This document shows positions 1-8,145 of a stretch of DNA of 64,000 nt, in pieces (position 1 is the first letter of the stretch; each line of letters begins with the position of its first letter). A program made the position numbers and the translations under genes. The notes under the pieces are model-generated. The model made no database searches, had not been told where the DNA came from, and was given only the letters and a program-made list of their open reading frames with translations. This DNA is from Deinococcus hopiensis KR-140. Lineage in GTDB: Bacteria; Deinococcota; Deinococci; Deinococcales; Deinococcaceae. Where the stretch lies: the NCBI RefSeq assembly GCF_900176165.1, contig NZ_FWWU01000009.1:152501-216500 (forward strand), given 5' to 3'.

Positions 1-961
1 CCGCCACCCCGACGAGCAGCACGCTGGCCTGCCGCACCCCGCTGAGCCACACCGGTAGGGCCAGAGGCAGCCGCACCCGCCAGAACAGCTGGGCGGGCGT
101 CATGCCCATGCCCCGGGCCGCGTCCACCGTTCCCGCCGGAACCCCCCGCAGGGCCACCACCCCGTTTCGGAGCAGCGGCAGCAGGGCGTACAGGGTCATG
201 GCGGTGAGCGCCGGGGCCGTTCCGATGCCGCTGATCCCCGCGCGGCGCAGGAGGGGAAAGGCGTTGGCCAGGGCCGAGATCGGCGCGATGAGCAGTCCCA
301 GCAGGGCCAGGCTGGGCAGGGTCTGGATGCCGCTCGCCACGCCCAGGACCGCTGCCACCCGCCGCTCGTGCCCCGAGGCCCACACCGCCAACGGCACCCC
401 GATCAGCAGGGCCAATCCCAGCGCACTGCCCACCAGCCGCACATGTTGCCCAAATTCCTGCACCCAGCGTGGTCCCTCATTGCGGCCCTCGACGAGGACG
501 GACCAGGCACTCAGGTGCCCGGCCAGGGCGAGCGCCGCCACCGGCAGCACCCACAGCCAGGCCCCCCAGCGGTTCCGCCCGAGTTGCCCAGCCCCGAAGG
601 CGGCCACCCCCGCTCCCAGCAGAAACAGCCAGACCCCGCTCGCCGCACTTGCTCGGGCAAAGGGCATCTGACCGGCGAGGGCCGCGCGGGTCTGCTCACC
701 CAGCGCCCACACGCCGGCCACCATCGCGAGCGACGCGGCCAGGCCGGTCCACCCGGGCCAGCGCCGAAAGGTAAGCAGGGGCAGCGCCGCCAGCACCACG
801 CCGAGCCCTGTGAGGAGGGGCGGCAGGTGCAGGTACGTTCCCGGCGCAAGGCGGTTGGGGCGCAGCAGCACCCACGGCAGCCACGTGCCCGCCAGCATGG
901 GCAGGGCAGCGAGGACGAACACGGGGAAGAGCCCTCCCGGAGTGGGCCGGGCCCCGCTCAC
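1..961 (-). CDS. Osmoprotectant (glycine betaine/choline-type) ABC transporter permease, 3' end outside the window
   Basis: Inner-membrane permease of an OpuC/YehW-type osmolyte importer. The frame stays open from a GTG at 961 to the window edge (about 320 codons). It reads as a very hydrophobic N-terminal half with several membrane segments, followed by the BPD_transp_1 permease core: a GIGTAPALTAMTLYALLP stretch and the EAA-loop-like AARGMGMTPAQLFWRVRLP. It follows the binding-protein gene by about 30 nt on the same strand, so the two are probably one operon with an ATPase gene beyond the window. The start is uncertain; an in-frame ATG lies about 60 nt further in. The C-terminus is missing only because the window ends. 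Confidence 0.8.
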   Translation of the reverse strand, partial: MSGARPTPGGLFPVFVLAALPMLAGTWLPWVLLRPNRLAPGTYLHLPPLLTGLGVVLAALPLLTFRRWPGWTGLAASLAMVAGVWALGEQTRAALAGQMPFARASAASGVWLFLLGAGVAAFGAGQLGRNRWGAWLWVLPVAALALAGHLSAWSVLVEGRNEGPRWVQEFGQHVRLVGSALGLALLIGVPLAVWASGHERRVAAVLGVASGIQTLPSLALLGLLIAPISALANAFPLLRRAGISGIGTAPALTAMTLYALLPLLRNGVVALRGVPAGTVDAARGMGMTPAQLFWRVRLPLALPVWLSGVRQASVLLVGVA

Positions 962-992
962 CGGCCTGCGGGTTCTCCGCAGCGGGCCGCGC

Positions 993-1898
<906 letters not shown>

Positions 1899-2015
1899 CT
1901 GACGGTCACCGTATTCCTCCTCCGGCCCTCCAACGTGTGCGCAGGGTCACAAAAAAGGAGCGGGCCGCCTGCTGGACGAACAAAGTCCGGGGACGGCGCG
2001 CCGGAAGGGAGGAGG

Positions 2016-2366
2016 TTAGAGTTCGCCGCGCAGGGTGGTGGCCACCTTGAAGCGGATCTTCCTGCCAGCGGGAATCTGAATGCGTTCGGAGGTGCCCGGA
2101 CGCACACCGGTGCGCGCCGCTGTCTGGGTGACGCTGAAGGTGCCCAGCCCCGGAATCCCGACGCTACGTCCCTCCCGCAGGGCCTGACCGATGCTGTCCA
2201 GAACGGCGGCGACCGCCTCGCCGGACTGCTTGCGGCTGAGGCTGGTGCGGCCGGCCACCAGGTCGATGATCTGCGTCTTGGCGACTTTGCGGCTCGCGGT
2301 GTGGGTGGCGGCTTTGTCCTGCGCGGCAACGTCCTGGGCCGCTGGGGTCCTGCGGGTTCTCGCCAT
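2016..2366 (-). CDS. HU-family nucleoid DNA-binding protein with N-terminal extension
   Basis: Small dimeric histone-like protein that bends and compacts DNA, 116 aa. A roughly 25-residue basic/alanine-rich extension (MARTRRTPAAQDVAAQDKAA) precedes the HU core, which begins at KVAKTQIIDLVAGRTSLS. The core contains the GIPGLGTFSV turn and the DNA-binding arm RPGTSERIQIPAGRKIRFK. N-terminal extensions on HU are known from Deinococcus. The ATG at 2366 has a GGAGG box just upstream; a longer in-frame reading exists but lacks a good ribosome site. Confidence 0.93.
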   Translation of the reverse strand: MARTRRTPAAQDVAAQDKAATHTASRKVAKTQIIDLVAGRTSLSRKQSGEAVAAVLDSIGQALREGRSVGIPGLGTFSVTQTAARTGVRPGTSERIQIPAGRKIRFKVATTLRGEL

Positions 2367-2449
2367 GCGTGGTCCTCCGTGAGGTGGATTTGAGCAGAGT
2401 TGTGGGCTCAAATGCACAGTAACACACGTTTGTGGCTGCGCAATGCCAG

Positions 2450-2474
2450 AACTCCGCGCCCAGCGCGGAGTTTT
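2450..2474. terminator. Hairpin between thiF-like gene and HU gene
   Basis: A 9-10 bp stem (ACTCCGCGC / GCGCGGAGT) with a 3-nt loop. It lies downstream of the ThiF-like gene on the minus strand. The T-run is better on the plus strand, so direction is uncertain. Confidence 0.55.
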
Positions 2475-2529
2475 CTATGCAGGTCTGCTGTCTCTGGGGA
2501 GACAGTAAAGCAGTTCGGGCCAGGGCGGC

Positions 2530-3258
2530 TCAGCGTTGGGGGGGTGGCGTGAGGTTCAGAACGTGAACGCGGGCGGTCAGCGCATCGAAAGTCCAGAGTC
2601 GGCCTCTCAGTGGGGTGCCCACGCCTCCCAGGACCTTCAGGGCTTCCAGGGCCATTATGCTGCCCACCGCGACCACGAGGGGACCTAGCACCCCGGCTTC
2701 CTCGCAGGACTCGGCTCCACCGGGATCTGGAAACACGTCGCGGAGGCCGAGATGGGGTCCAAACACGCTGACCATGCCGCTCGTGCCGCTCGCCGCACCC
2801 CAGACCCATTCCCGGCCCAGCGTACGGCAGGTGTCGGCCAACAGGTAGCGGGCCACGAAATTGTCGGTGGCGTCCAGTACGAGGTCCGCGCCCTGCACCA
2901 GGTCTCCCGCGTTCCCCGCGTCCAACCATCCCGCAGTCTGCACCTGTACGTACGGGTTGAGGGCCTGCACCCGCGCGGCCGCCACCTCCGCTTTGAGGCG
3001 GCCCACGTCCTCGGCGCTGAAGTGGGTCTGACGGTGAAGGTTGCTGAGGTCTACCGTGTCGCCGTCCGCGATCGTGAGGCGGCCCACGCCCGCGCCCACA
3101 AGTTGTAGCAGGGCCGGTCCACCAAGTCCACCTGCGCCCACAACGAGCACGTGGGCCGCCCGTAGCCGTTCCTGCGCGCCCGCGCCCTGCCACTCGGGCA
3201 CGAGCAGTTGCCGGGAATAACGCCTCAGTTCCGCGCGGGAGAGGGGAGGGGCAGTCAC
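2530..3258 (-). CDS. ThiF/MoeB/HesA-family adenylyltransferase
   Basis: E1-like enzyme, 242 aa, that would adenylate the C-terminal glycine of a ubiquitin-like sulfur carrier (ThiS or MoaD type). Visible motifs are the nucleotide-binding GAGGLGGPALLQLVGAGVGRL, the DGDTVDLSNLHRQ block, LDATDNFVARYLLAD and the candidate catalytic cysteine in ESCEEAGVLGP. The two CxxC zinc pairs of MoeB/ThiF are absent: the usual PCYRCLFP region reads HLGLRDVFPDPGG. The GTG start at 3258 sits 7 nt below a TACACT -10 element (3266-3271), fitting leaderless transcription. It is divergent from the PlsY-like gene. Which carrier it serves is unknown. Confidence 0.85.
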   Translation of the reverse strand: MTAPPLSRAELRRYSRQLLVPEWQGAGAQERLRAAHVLVVGAGGLGGPALLQLVGAGVGRLTIADGDTVDLSNLHRQTHFSAEDVGRLKAEVAAARVQALNPYVQVQTAGWLDAGNAGDLVQGADLVLDATDNFVARYLLADTCRTLGREWVWGAASGTSGMVSVFGPHLGLRDVFPDPGGAESCEEAGVLGPLVVAVGSIMALEALKVLGGVGTPLRGRLWTFDALTARVHVLNLTPPPQR

Positions 3259-3265
3259 GCCTCCG

Positions 3266-3271
3266 AGTGTA
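3266..3271 (-). promoter_or_regulatory. -10 element (TACACT) of thiF-like gene
   Basis: TANNNT hexamer 7 nt before the GTG at 3258. No convincing -35 is seen. Confidence 0.5.
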
Positions 3272-3317
3272 GGCGTTCGGGGACCCCGCGCCCGCCCGCT
3301 CTGGACGGCCCGGGGCA

Positions 3318-3323
3318 TACAAT
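3318..3323 (+). promoter_or_regulatory. -10 element (TACAAT) of plsY-like gene
   Basis: TACAAT 10 nt before the ATG at 3334. It overlaps an alternative ATG at 3322, which argues for the 3334 start. Confidence 0.5.
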
Positions 3324-3333
3324 GCGCGCCGAG

Positions 3334-3903
3334 ATGCCCTTTCTGATCGTCGCCCTCGCCTCGTACCTGCTCGGTTCTCTGGTGGGTGGGGTGCTGTACT
3401 CGCGGCTGCGGGGCCAGGACATCCGGGAGCGTGACCTGCCGGGCAGCAGTGGCACCTTCCGGCAGTACGGCCTGGCCGCCGCTGCCGGAGTGATGGCCTT
3501 CGACGTGCTGCGGGGGGCCCTCGCCGCGTGGCTTGCCCACACGCTGACGCCCGACGCCACCTGGCTCGCCATGCTCTTCGTGGTGCTGGGCCACTGTTAC
3601 CCGGTGTTCTTCCGCTTTCAGGGAGGCGGGGGCATCGCGCCGCTGCTGGGCGCGCTGCTCGTGGCCGCGCCCCTGACGCTGTTGGGACTGCTGGGCACCG
3701 GCCTGGCGGTCATTCCGCTGTATAAGGCCACCCTGCAGCGGCGGGTGGGCCTGAACGCCGTTCCGTTCGCCACCGCCGTCGCTGTGCCCGTCGGGCTGCT
3801 GCTGGCCCTGCGCTGGGGCGGCGCGGCAGACCTGCTTGCGGGCGGCGCGGTGATGGCCCTGCGGGCCGGGCATCTGCTCGCGGCCGAAAAGCGGGCCACG
3901 TGA
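3334..3903 (+). CDS. PlsY/DUF205-family membrane protein with altered catalytic motifs
   Basis: About 189 aa, multi-pass membrane protein of the acyl-phosphate:glycerol-3-phosphate acyltransferase family (first acylation step of phospholipid synthesis). Family features: an N-terminal SLVGGVLYSRLRGQDIRE block, FDVLRGALAAWLA, and GHCYPVFFRFQGGGG. Against the PlsY motifs, the GSGNxGATN loop reads GSSGTFRQYG and the GGKG loop reads GGGG, so the signature lysine and asparagines are missing. It is therefore probably a paralogue with changed or lost acyltransferase activity. ATG 3334 is preferred over 3322 because the TACAAT promoter overlaps the latter. Its TGA overlaps the GTG of the next gene. 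Confidence 0.75.
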   Translation: MPFLIVALASYLLGSLVGGVLYSRLRGQDIRERDLPGSSGTFRQYGLAAAAGVMAFDVLRGALAAWLAHTLTPDATWLAMLFVVLGHCYPVFFRFQGGGGIAPLLGALLVAAPLTLLGLLGTGLAVIPLYKATLQRRVGLNAVPFATAVAVPVGLLLALRWGGAADLLAGGAVMALRAGHLLAAEKRAT

Positions 3904-6020
3904 GGAGAACCGGGGGGGCCCTGCTGGGGACGGTACTGGGAGCCGCGCTGCTCCTGGGATCGTCGGCTGCGGAAACGGTGCTGGTGGGACGCGCCCTGCG
4001 CGGTGAGGACGACGCGGGGCACGTGCGCTGGTCCCGCGAATACCCGGCCGTGCTGGGGGACCTGACCGGTCCCCTGCTGTCGGGCGGCACCGCGTATCTG
4101 GGTGTGGGGCCGGTGGTCTACGCGGTGGCGGGAGACGGCACGCTGCAGGCCCGCTATGACCTGCCGGGCCAGGTGACGTCCCTGGACGCGACGGGCGGCA
4201 CGGTGCGGGTCAGCACGAGCGGGACGGGGTACGTCGAGCGCTTTACCCTGGGCAGTCCGGGGCAGGGGGGGGACGTGCAGGAGCGGGTGGTGTTTCCCCC
4301 GGAACCCGCCGTGACCGGTTGGTTGCAGGGCGCGGCGGCGCTGGTGCCCGAGGCCCGGCTGAACCAGGCGGCTGCCGACGATCCCCTCAATCCCTTCCTG
4401 GCGCTGCGGGAAGCGGGGGCGGCGGCGCAGCGCGGAGACCGGTACGCCACCCTGAACGCGGTGCGGCGGGCGCTGGCGGGGGACCTCCCGTTTCCAGCCT
4501 GGGTGCAGCTCGCGGCGGTGCTGGACGCGCGGGGCTTTCCCGCCGCCGCGGACCTCGCGCTGGACCGCGCCCGGCGGGACGCGGCCGCGCGCGGCTACGA
4601 TCCCGAGATCCGGGTGAGCCGCGCGGCCCTGTTCGCCTACGGCAATCCCAGCGGCTACCTGGGCACGTTGCTCGCGCAGGGGCGGTTGCAGCGGGCCGAG
4701 GTGTGGATGCGGTACCTGCGTGACCTCTTTCCGCGATTCGAGGGCGGGGACGCGCTCTACGCCCGCTACGCGGCGCTGCTGGACGCGCAGGGGCGCAGCG
4801 GGGAGGCCGAGGAGTGGCGGGCATTCTCGCGGGAACTGCGCGCAGGCACGCTGTACAACCTGGGGGCTGAGGGTCCCCGGCAGGTGCGCGCGTCGCTGCG
4901 GCTGGTGACGCTGTCGCTGCTGCTCGCGCTGTGCGCAGCGCTGCTGACCCTCACGGCGCGGGCCTGGCGTGTGCAGGGCGAGGACACCCGGGCCCTGGGC
5001 GGGCGCTGGGCCGCGTGGGTGCGCCACCCGCTCTCCCGCACCCGCCGCGTCGCCGTGCTGTACGGCACCGTGGGTGAGCGACTCATGGTGACGGCCCTGG
5101 CGGCGGGCCTGCTTGTCAGCGTCGCGGGGTGGCAGTGGGCCAACACCACGGCCGCCCGGTTGCAGGCCCCGGCCCTGAATGCGGGCACCTACGGCGGGGG
5201 CTGGTTCGCGGCCCGCCTCGACGAGCTGAACCTGCGGCCTGGCGCTGACACGGCGCTACTTGTGGGGCTGGCCGCGCAGCTTGGTGGGGACGACAGTGCC
5301 GCGCGGCAGCGGTACGCGCAGGCTCCCGGCAACGCCTGCGCCCTGAATAACCTCGGCGTGATCGCGCAGGGCCGGGGCGACCCGCCGCAGGCCCGCGAGC
5401 TGTACCGCCAGGCGCTCGCGGCCCGGCCAGACCTCGCCGCCGCCGCCGCCAACCTGGGCCTGCGCCCGCGTACCCCCGGCACCGCCTTTCAAGACGCCTA
5501 CCGTCCGGGCGTTCCCCGGCTGTGCTACCCCGACGACCGCAGCCTGGTCCGGGCTGTGAACGGGGATCTCAGCGTGACCCTGCTGCGCGACCTGCGCGCC
5601 CCGCTGGCCGTTCTCGCGCCGGGCCTGGGACGCAGCGCCCGGCTGGGGTGGGCCTTTCTGGCGGCCTTGGCGCTGCTCGCGCTGCTCGCCCTGTCGCTGG
5701 TGATTCCGCGTCCCCAGGGAGCGGGGCGTCAGGGCCGGCCCGCCGGTTACCGCCTCGCTGCCGTGTTGCTGCCGGGTTCGGCCCTGCTGGACGGGGCCTG
5801 GGGAGGGGTGCTGCTGCTCGTTTGGGCGGCGCTCGTCGCGGGGCTGGCCCTGCAGACGGGGGTGGTGGGGCCCGCATTCGCCGCGGCCCTCCTGCCCCCG
5901 GGCGCGCTCCCGCTGCTGCTGGCCCTGCTTGTGACGAGCTACGCGCTGAACGCGGCGGCCCTGATCCGCGCCGAGTTGCGCTTTAGCCGCCAGCGGCGGC
6001 GGGGCCTTGAAGGGGGCTGA
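3900..6020 (+). CDS. Large membrane protein with N-terminal sensor-like domain and TPR-like repeats
   Basis: 706 aa of unknown function. A signal peptide or first membrane anchor (residues 1-24) is followed by an extracytoplasmic region with beta-propeller-like text (LLSGGTAYLGVGPVVYAVAGDGTL). An alanine/leucine-rich helical-repeat region follows, with membrane segments at about residues 330-352 and 395-413 and a TPR-like unit near 480-520 (NNLGVIAQGRGDPPQARELYRQAL). Three further hydrophobic segments lie at about 581-602, 619-651 and 659-684. The GTG start overlaps the PlsY-like stop codon (GTGA), so the two are translationally coupled. This suggests a shared envelope role, but no enzyme motif is visible. 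Confidence 0.75.
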   Translation: MRRTGGALLGTVLGAALLLGSSAAETVLVGRALRGEDDAGHVRWSREYPAVLGDLTGPLLSGGTAYLGVGPVVYAVAGDGTLQARYDLPGQVTSLDATGGTVRVSTSGTGYVERFTLGSPGQGGDVQERVVFPPEPAVTGWLQGAAALVPEARLNQAAADDPLNPFLALREAGAAAQRGDRYATLNAVRRALAGDLPFPAWVQLAAVLDARGFPAAADLALDRARRDAAARGYDPEIRVSRAALFAYGNPSGYLGTLLAQGRLQRAEVWMRYLRDLFPRFEGGDALYARYAALLDAQGRSGEAEEWRAFSRELRAGTLYNLGAEGPRQVRASLRLVTLSLLLALCAALLTLTARAWRVQGEDTRALGGRWAAWVRHPLSRTRRVAVLYGTVGERLMVTALAAGLLVSVAGWQWANTTAARLQAPALNAGTYGGGWFAARLDELNLRPGADTALLVGLAAQLGGDDSAARQRYAQAPGNACALNNLGVIAQGRGDPPQARELYRQALAARPDLAAAAANLGLRPRTPGTAFQDAYRPGVPRLCYPDDRSLVRAVNGDLSVTLLRDLRAPLAVLAPGLGRSARLGWAFLAALALLALLALSLVIPRPQGAGRQGRPAGYRLAAVLLPGSALLDGAWGGVLLLVWAALVAGLALQTGVVGPAFAAALLPPGALPLLLALLVTSYALNAAALIRAELRFSRQRRRGLEGG

Positions 6021-6109
6021 ACCGCAACCGGTTTCAGGGGCCTGACACAGCGGCCCCACTCGGGCATCACAGTTTCTTCACCGTCCGGACCTGGGGGGCA
6101 CCGGGGCAG

Positions 6110-7912
6110 ATGTCCGTCAGGTTCGGCCCGCATACTTCCCGGGTGTTTGCGCCTGCTTCGCTGCGTTTCCTTCTGCCCTGTCCGCGCCGTCAGGCCGGAG
6201 CGGTGGTCCGCTCCCTGCTGGTGGCGGCCCTGCTCGGCCTCGCTGCCGCGCCCGCCACGGCAGCGGGAGCCGTCCAGCTCACCTTCTCGCCCGATCAGGC
6301 GGCGGCCTTGCTCAACGGTGGGGCCGCGCAGTTCAGTGCCCCGCCCCGGCTTATCGGCGGACGCACCCTGTTGCCCCTGCGCGAGACGGCCACCCTGCTG
6401 GGCCAGACGCTGACCGTTCAGTCTGATCAGCTGGGATTGGGCCGCCTGATGGTGGACGCGGCGCGGGGCGTCGCCACGCTGGGGGGGGTGCTCCAGCCCG
6501 AGGGCAGTGTCGCCGTCCTGGACGGCACCGTATACGTCAGCACCCGTCTGCTGGCCGACGCCCTGAACGCCGGCCTGAGCATGGACGACGCGGGCCGCAC
6601 CCTGACCCTGACCGCCCTGCGGGAAGGCGGCAACCCGCTGGCTCCCCAGGCCCGCTTTTCTACCGACAAGACCACCTACGCGCCCGGCGAGCGGGTGGTG
6701 TTCACCGAATACCCCTTCGATCCTGACGGAGCCGACCTCACGGCGCGCCGCTGGACGGGGCGGCAGGACGTGTACTTCCAGCCTGGTACCTACACCGTGA
6801 CGTTGCAGGTCACCAACAGCCGGGGGCTGCAAAGCGCGCCCTTTTCCCGCACCCTGCGGGTGGAGGGCACCCCGGTGGACTCCCCACTGACCTACGCCCT
6901 GAAATACGCCGACCCCGGGGACCGTTTTCCCGATCCCCTCGTGAACACCTACCCAGCGCTCACCGATGTGCGGCTGCCGAGCATCGGGCGTCCCCTGATC
7001 TTCAGTGACAGCCCCGAGGCCCCCACCCAGAGCGGCGTGCTGTACCAAGACAGCCTGTCGGGCCCGCTGCGGCTGCTGGCCTACCACATCAATGCTCTGA
7101 GCAAACCGGCGCGGCTCTACGTGCTGGCCCGCAACCTGGAGGACCGGGCGGTGGACGTCCACACCGAGCGGCAGGGTGAGACGGCTCCCACCCGGCTCGA
7201 AGTCCTGCTGGGACAGATCACGCTGTTGGACTACTTCGCGGGCACGGGGGGCCCCACGCTGACCCTGCAGCCGGGACAGACGGCGGCGGTCTATGCCAGC
7301 CCCACCCTTGGACCTGGCAGCGGCGTCAACGTTATGGCAGACCTGACGGCCTCCGGCCGGGTGGAGCTGAGCGTGGTGATGCTCGAAGACAGCCTCCCGC
7401 CCACCCAGCAGGCGGTGCAGCAACTGCCCTACCTGACCCCCGATGCCAAGCATGTGCGCGGCACCTTTGAGAACGCTGTGCGCTCGCTGCGGGTGAACCT
7501 CACCCGGTTGCCCGCACGGCTGGTGCTGGGGGACGGACAACTGGACCCCGCCCTGCTGGGCGTGGACCGCCTGACGGGCCGCCCCCAGCGCCTGGGCGGC
7601 AACTACGGCGTGCTGTACGACCTGGAGGTGACCGGCGCGGCGGGCACGGCGGTGGCCTTCAGCCCGCGCGGAGGACTGTACCGCGGGGCCATGCAAGTTG
7701 AGGACGGCCCCATCTCCCAGACCATCAAGCTGCCTCATACCGGGAGCGCCCTCAAGCCCGACGAACCCGTGATGCTGTGGCGGCCCCAGTCGGACCGCCT
7801 GAACATCGACTTCGTGCCCGCCAGTGGCAGCAACCTGCCGGTTAGCCTGCTGTTCTACCGCGCTCGCCCCGAGGAGGGCTTCGGGGGGACCATCAAGACG
7901 TATCAGCCGTGA
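6110..7912 (+). CDS. Secreted protein with copper-amine-oxidase-like N-terminal domain and PKD-like domain
   Basis: About 600 aa as drawn. A signal peptide (VVRSLLVAALLGLAAAPATAAG) begins near residue 32, so the GTG at 6203 is an alternative start. Residues about 55-165 match the CuAO_N/stalk-domain pattern (PPRLIGGRTLLPLRETATLLG, DGTVYVSTRLLADALNA), a fold used in many cell-surface proteins that lack amine oxidase activity. A PKD/Ig-like segment follows (FDPDGADLTARRWTG ... GTYTVTLQVTNSRG). The C-terminal 350 residues are beta-rich and unrecognised. No catalytic residues were identified. It stands alone between the TPR gene and the proS leader. Confidence 0.75.
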   Translation: MSVRFGPHTSRVFAPASLRFLLPCPRRQAGAVVRSLLVAALLGLAAAPATAAGAVQLTFSPDQAAALLNGGAAQFSAPPRLIGGRTLLPLRETATLLGQTLTVQSDQLGLGRLMVDAARGVATLGGVLQPEGSVAVLDGTVYVSTRLLADALNAGLSMDDAGRTLTLTALREGGNPLAPQARFSTDKTTYAPGERVVFTEYPFDPDGADLTARRWTGRQDVYFQPGTYTVTLQVTNSRGLQSAPFSRTLRVEGTPVDSPLTYALKYADPGDRFPDPLVNTYPALTDVRLPSIGRPLIFSDSPEAPTQSGVLYQDSLSGPLRLLAYHINALSKPARLYVLARNLEDRAVDVHTERQGETAPTRLEVLLGQITLLDYFAGTGGPTLTLQPGQTAAVYASPTLGPGSGVNVMADLTASGRVELSVVMLEDSLPPTQQAVQQLPYLTPDAKHVRGTFENAVRSLRVNLTRLPARLVLGDGQLDPALLGVDRLTGRPQRLGGNYGVLYDLEVTGAAGTAVAFSPRGGLYRGAMQVEDGPISQTIKLPHTGSALKPDEPVMLWRPQSDRLNIDFVPASGSNLPVSLLFYRARPEEGFGGTIKTYQP

Positions 7913-7948
7913 GGCGGAGCGGACGCTGGACGCTTTGGCCCCTTTGTC

Positions 7949-7977
7949 TTGACGTTCTGCCCCCTCCCCTGTAGCCT
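7949..7977 (+). promoter_or_regulatory. Promoter TTGACG-N17-TAGCCT before proS leader ORF
   Basis: The -35 is TTGACG (7949-7954) and the -10 is TAGCCT (7972-7977), with a 17-nt spacer. The predicted start of transcription falls on or next to the ATG at 7984, implying a leaderless first ORF. Confidence 0.65.
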
Positions 7978-7983
7978 CGCTCC

Positions 7984-8064
7984 ATGAGCAGACGGACGTT
8001 CCCCCACATGCTGACGCGTGTCGGTGCGGGCCTGCCTGTGCTCCCGCCGCCCTCCGGGGTGTGA
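7984..8064 (+). CDS. Candidate proline-rich leader peptide upstream of proS
   Basis: 26 codons reading MSRRTFPHMLTRVGAGLP followed by VLPPPSGV and a TGA. The ATG coincides with the predicted transcription start, so the ORF would be translated as a leaderless mRNA. Five of 26 residues are proline, three of them consecutive, and the next gene is prolyl-tRNA synthetase 81 nt downstream. An attenuator-type role, with ribosome stalling at Pro codons when Pro-tRNA is scarce, is inference. Proline codons are common in GC-rich DNA and only a modest hairpin (GTGCG...CGCAC, about 8088-8110) lies between. Confidence 0.45.
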   Translation: MSRRTFPHMLTRVGAGLPVLPPPSGV

Positions 8065-8145
8065 AGCTGTCATTTCTGGCCGGACGTGCGCCCTCTCCGG
8101 AGACGCACAGACCTGACGTGCGCACATCCTGGAGGAAAAAAAACC

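Noticed and set aside
8080..8145. T-box riboswitch upstream of proS
   Set aside because: No T-box consensus or specifier-loop pattern; only a small hairpin is present.
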